Notes under the pieces: generated by a model
What the model was told of the DNA's origin: nothing
The model's database searches: none
What the model saw: the letters and a program-made list of their open reading frames with translations, nothing else
Translations under genes and position numbers: made by a program
Part shown: positions 62,791-64,000 of the stretch, piece by piece
Position numbering within the stretch: position 1 is the first letter of the stretch
Layout of the letters: each line of letters begins with the position of its first letter
Assembly: GCA_016703025.1 (NCBI GenBank)
Contig: JADJCV010000004.1
Span: 496,001 to 560,000, forward strand
Length of the DNA: 64,000 nt
From: Candidatus Avedoeria danica
Lineage (GTDB): Bacteria; Chloroflexota; Anaerolineae; Epilineales; Epilineaceae
Reading direction: 5' to 3'

Positions 62791-63999
62791 TCAGCGCTCT
62801 TCGCCGCGCGTCATGGCGACGGCGGCCGTCTCGCTGCTCACCGCGTCTAACGCAGTGACGCCGTTGTGCGTCACCGCGGCGCCTGCACCGGCCCCGTCCG
62901 CCAACAAGTACTCGTACTTCAGGCCGTTGCCCGTGAAGAACAACAGCACCCGTTCGTCTGGCGCGATCCAGCCGCGCGCCGCGAGCTCGGCCGCCGCGAC
63001 GACCGTCGCCGCCGATTCGGGGGCCGTGAAGATCCCCTCGGCGTGGCCGATCCGCGGCAGCCACGCCAGGATCGCGTCGTCCTCGACCGCGATCGCGCAG
63101 CCGCCGCTCGCCCGCACCGCGTCCAGGATCAGGAAGTCGCCGATCGCCGACGGCACGCGCAGCCCGGGCGCCACCGTCGTCGCGCCGACCCACGGCGCCG
63201 CGCGGTCCGCGCCGGTCTCCCAGGCGCGGACGATCGGGGCGCAGCCGGCGCTCTGGACGCTGACCATCCGCGGCCGCCGGCCGTCGATCCAGCCGAGCGC
63301 CTCCATCTCGTCGAACGCCTTCCACATCCCGATCAACCCGGTGCCGCCGCCCGTCGGGTAGACGATCACGTCCGGCAGCGTCCAGCCGAGCTGCTCCGCC
63401 AGCTCATAGCCCATCGTCTTCTTGCCTTCGACGCGGTACGGCTCGGCCAACGTCGAGCAGTCGAACCAGCGGCCCTCGGCCACGCCGGCCTTGACGTGGG
63501 CCGCACAGTCCGTGATCAGGCCGTCGATCAGCGTCACCTCGGCGCCGAGCATCCGGGTCTCGAGCGCGATGAGCGGCGGAACGTCGCGCGGGACGTAGAC
63601 GTGGGCCGCCAGGCCTGCCCGCGCGGCGTACGCCGCCAGCGCCGCGCCCGCGTTGCCGGCGCTCGGCAGCGCGACCGCCTTCGCCCCGAGTTCGCCGGCC
63701 CGCGAAACGGCCATCACGAGGCCGCGCGCCTTGAACGACCCCGTCGGGTTCAGCCCTTCGTCCTTGACGAGCAGGTTCGGCAGGCCGACGGCCGCGCCGA
63801 GCCGAGGCGTGGCGAGCAGCGGCGTCCAGCCCTCGCCGAGCGTCAGCCGCCACGCATCGTCGACCACGGGCAGCAGTTCGGCGTACCGCCAGAGCGACCC
63901 GATGCGGTCCGCCAGCGCGGCGCGCGGCAGCGCGTCGCGGGCTGCCGCTAGGTCATAGCGCGCGAGGAGGGGCGAGCGGCACGCGGTGCAAAGGTTCAG
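62791..63999 (-). CDS. thrC: Threonine synthase, N-terminus beyond the window
   Basis: PLP enzyme converting O-phosphohomoserine to threonine. 402 codons are visible and the frame is open to the right edge, where LNLCTACRSPLLARYDL is the start of the usual N-terminal part. PLP lysine in LNPTGSFKARG; phosphate-binding PSAGNAGAALAAYA; VIVYPTGGGTGLIGMWKAF. Its C-terminus (VSSETAAVAMTRGEER) is normal. The family also includes threonine synthase-like proteins that need checking, but the Cys-containing N-terminus fits. The stop is 15 nt before the kinase gene, so the two are likely co-transcribed. Confidence 0.88.
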   Translation of the reverse strand: MNLCTACRSPLLARYDLAAARDALPRAALADRIGSLWRYAELLPVVDDAWRLTLGEGWTPLLATPRLGAAVGLPNLLVKDEGLNPTGSFKARGLVMAVSRAGELGAKAVALPSAGNAGAALAAYAARAGLAAHVYVPRDVPPLIALETRMLGAEVTLIDGLITDCAAHVKAGVAEGRWFDCSTLAEPYRVEGKKTMGYELAEQLGWTLPDVIVYPTGGGTGLIGMWKAFDEMEALGWIDGRRPRMVSVQSAGCAPIVRAWETGADRAAPWVGATTVAPGLRVPSAIGDFLILDAVRASGGCAIAVEDDAILAWLPRIGHAEGIFTAPESAATVVAAAELAARGWIAPDERVLLFFTGNGLKYEYLLADGAGAGAAVTHNGVTALDAVSSETAAVAMTRGEER

Positions 64000-64000
64000 C

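Overview
This window is high-GC DNA (about two-thirds or more G+C), dense in genes and very probably from an uncultured member of the Chloroflexota. The assignment is an inference. It rests on many secreted beta-propeller, CSLREA and DUF11 proteins, Thr/Pro-rich linkers, short terminal 'YLPLV'-like strands, and intergenic palindromic repeats of a kind I associate with Anaerolineae-like genomes. I saw no tRNA, 5S/16S/23S rRNA, CRISPR array, transposase or phage gene.

Layout. 1-8 kb: the 3' part of ssb, a repeat-filled gap, three secreted proteins on the minus strand (two beta-propellers and one unknown) and the ribosome-associated ATPase EttA. 8-20 kb: a plus-strand metabolic block with an O-methyltransferase, a promoter-led sdhCDAB-citrate synthase run, an endonuclease IV-like TIM barrel, a small membrane protein, a metallo-beta-lactamase hydrolase, MoaD and MoaE, lipoyl synthase, a PHP phosphoesterase and TsaD; many of these genes overlap by 4 bp. 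20-28 kb: a minus-strand block with SRP RNA, a YabE-like DUF348/G5/3D cell-wall protein, RsmA, a membrane-anchored propeller protein, and L33-MogA-L28-PH domain. Divergent from the SRP RNA is a strong promoter followed by a folded, apparently non-coding transcript that I cannot assign to a known family. 28-31 kb: a kelch protein, a LOG-family protein and full-length glycine decarboxylase GcvP.

34-59 kb is an accessory 'surface' region: a CAP-domain protein with a Thr-rich linker and a dockerin-like end, a DNRLRE protein, a CSLREA beta-helix protein, a radical SAM protein of the DNA-repair-linked family, two tandem 7.1-kb paralogous genes (CSLREA, Gly-rich, choice-of-anchor, seven DUF11 repeats, then four 'LPL...VQN' modules), an Ig-like protein and an MFS transporter. 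All three CSLREA genes and the transporter carry single-base frameshifts, while every housekeeping gene in the window is open. 59-64 kb: a large TPR-PAS-GAF histidine kinase downstream of a threonine synthase that runs off the right edge.

The main candidates for something new are the structured RNA at 26.1 kb, the shared LPL strand/VQN module that links most of the secreted proteins, the frameshifted twin giant genes, and a lysine-rich in-frame extension ahead of RsmA.
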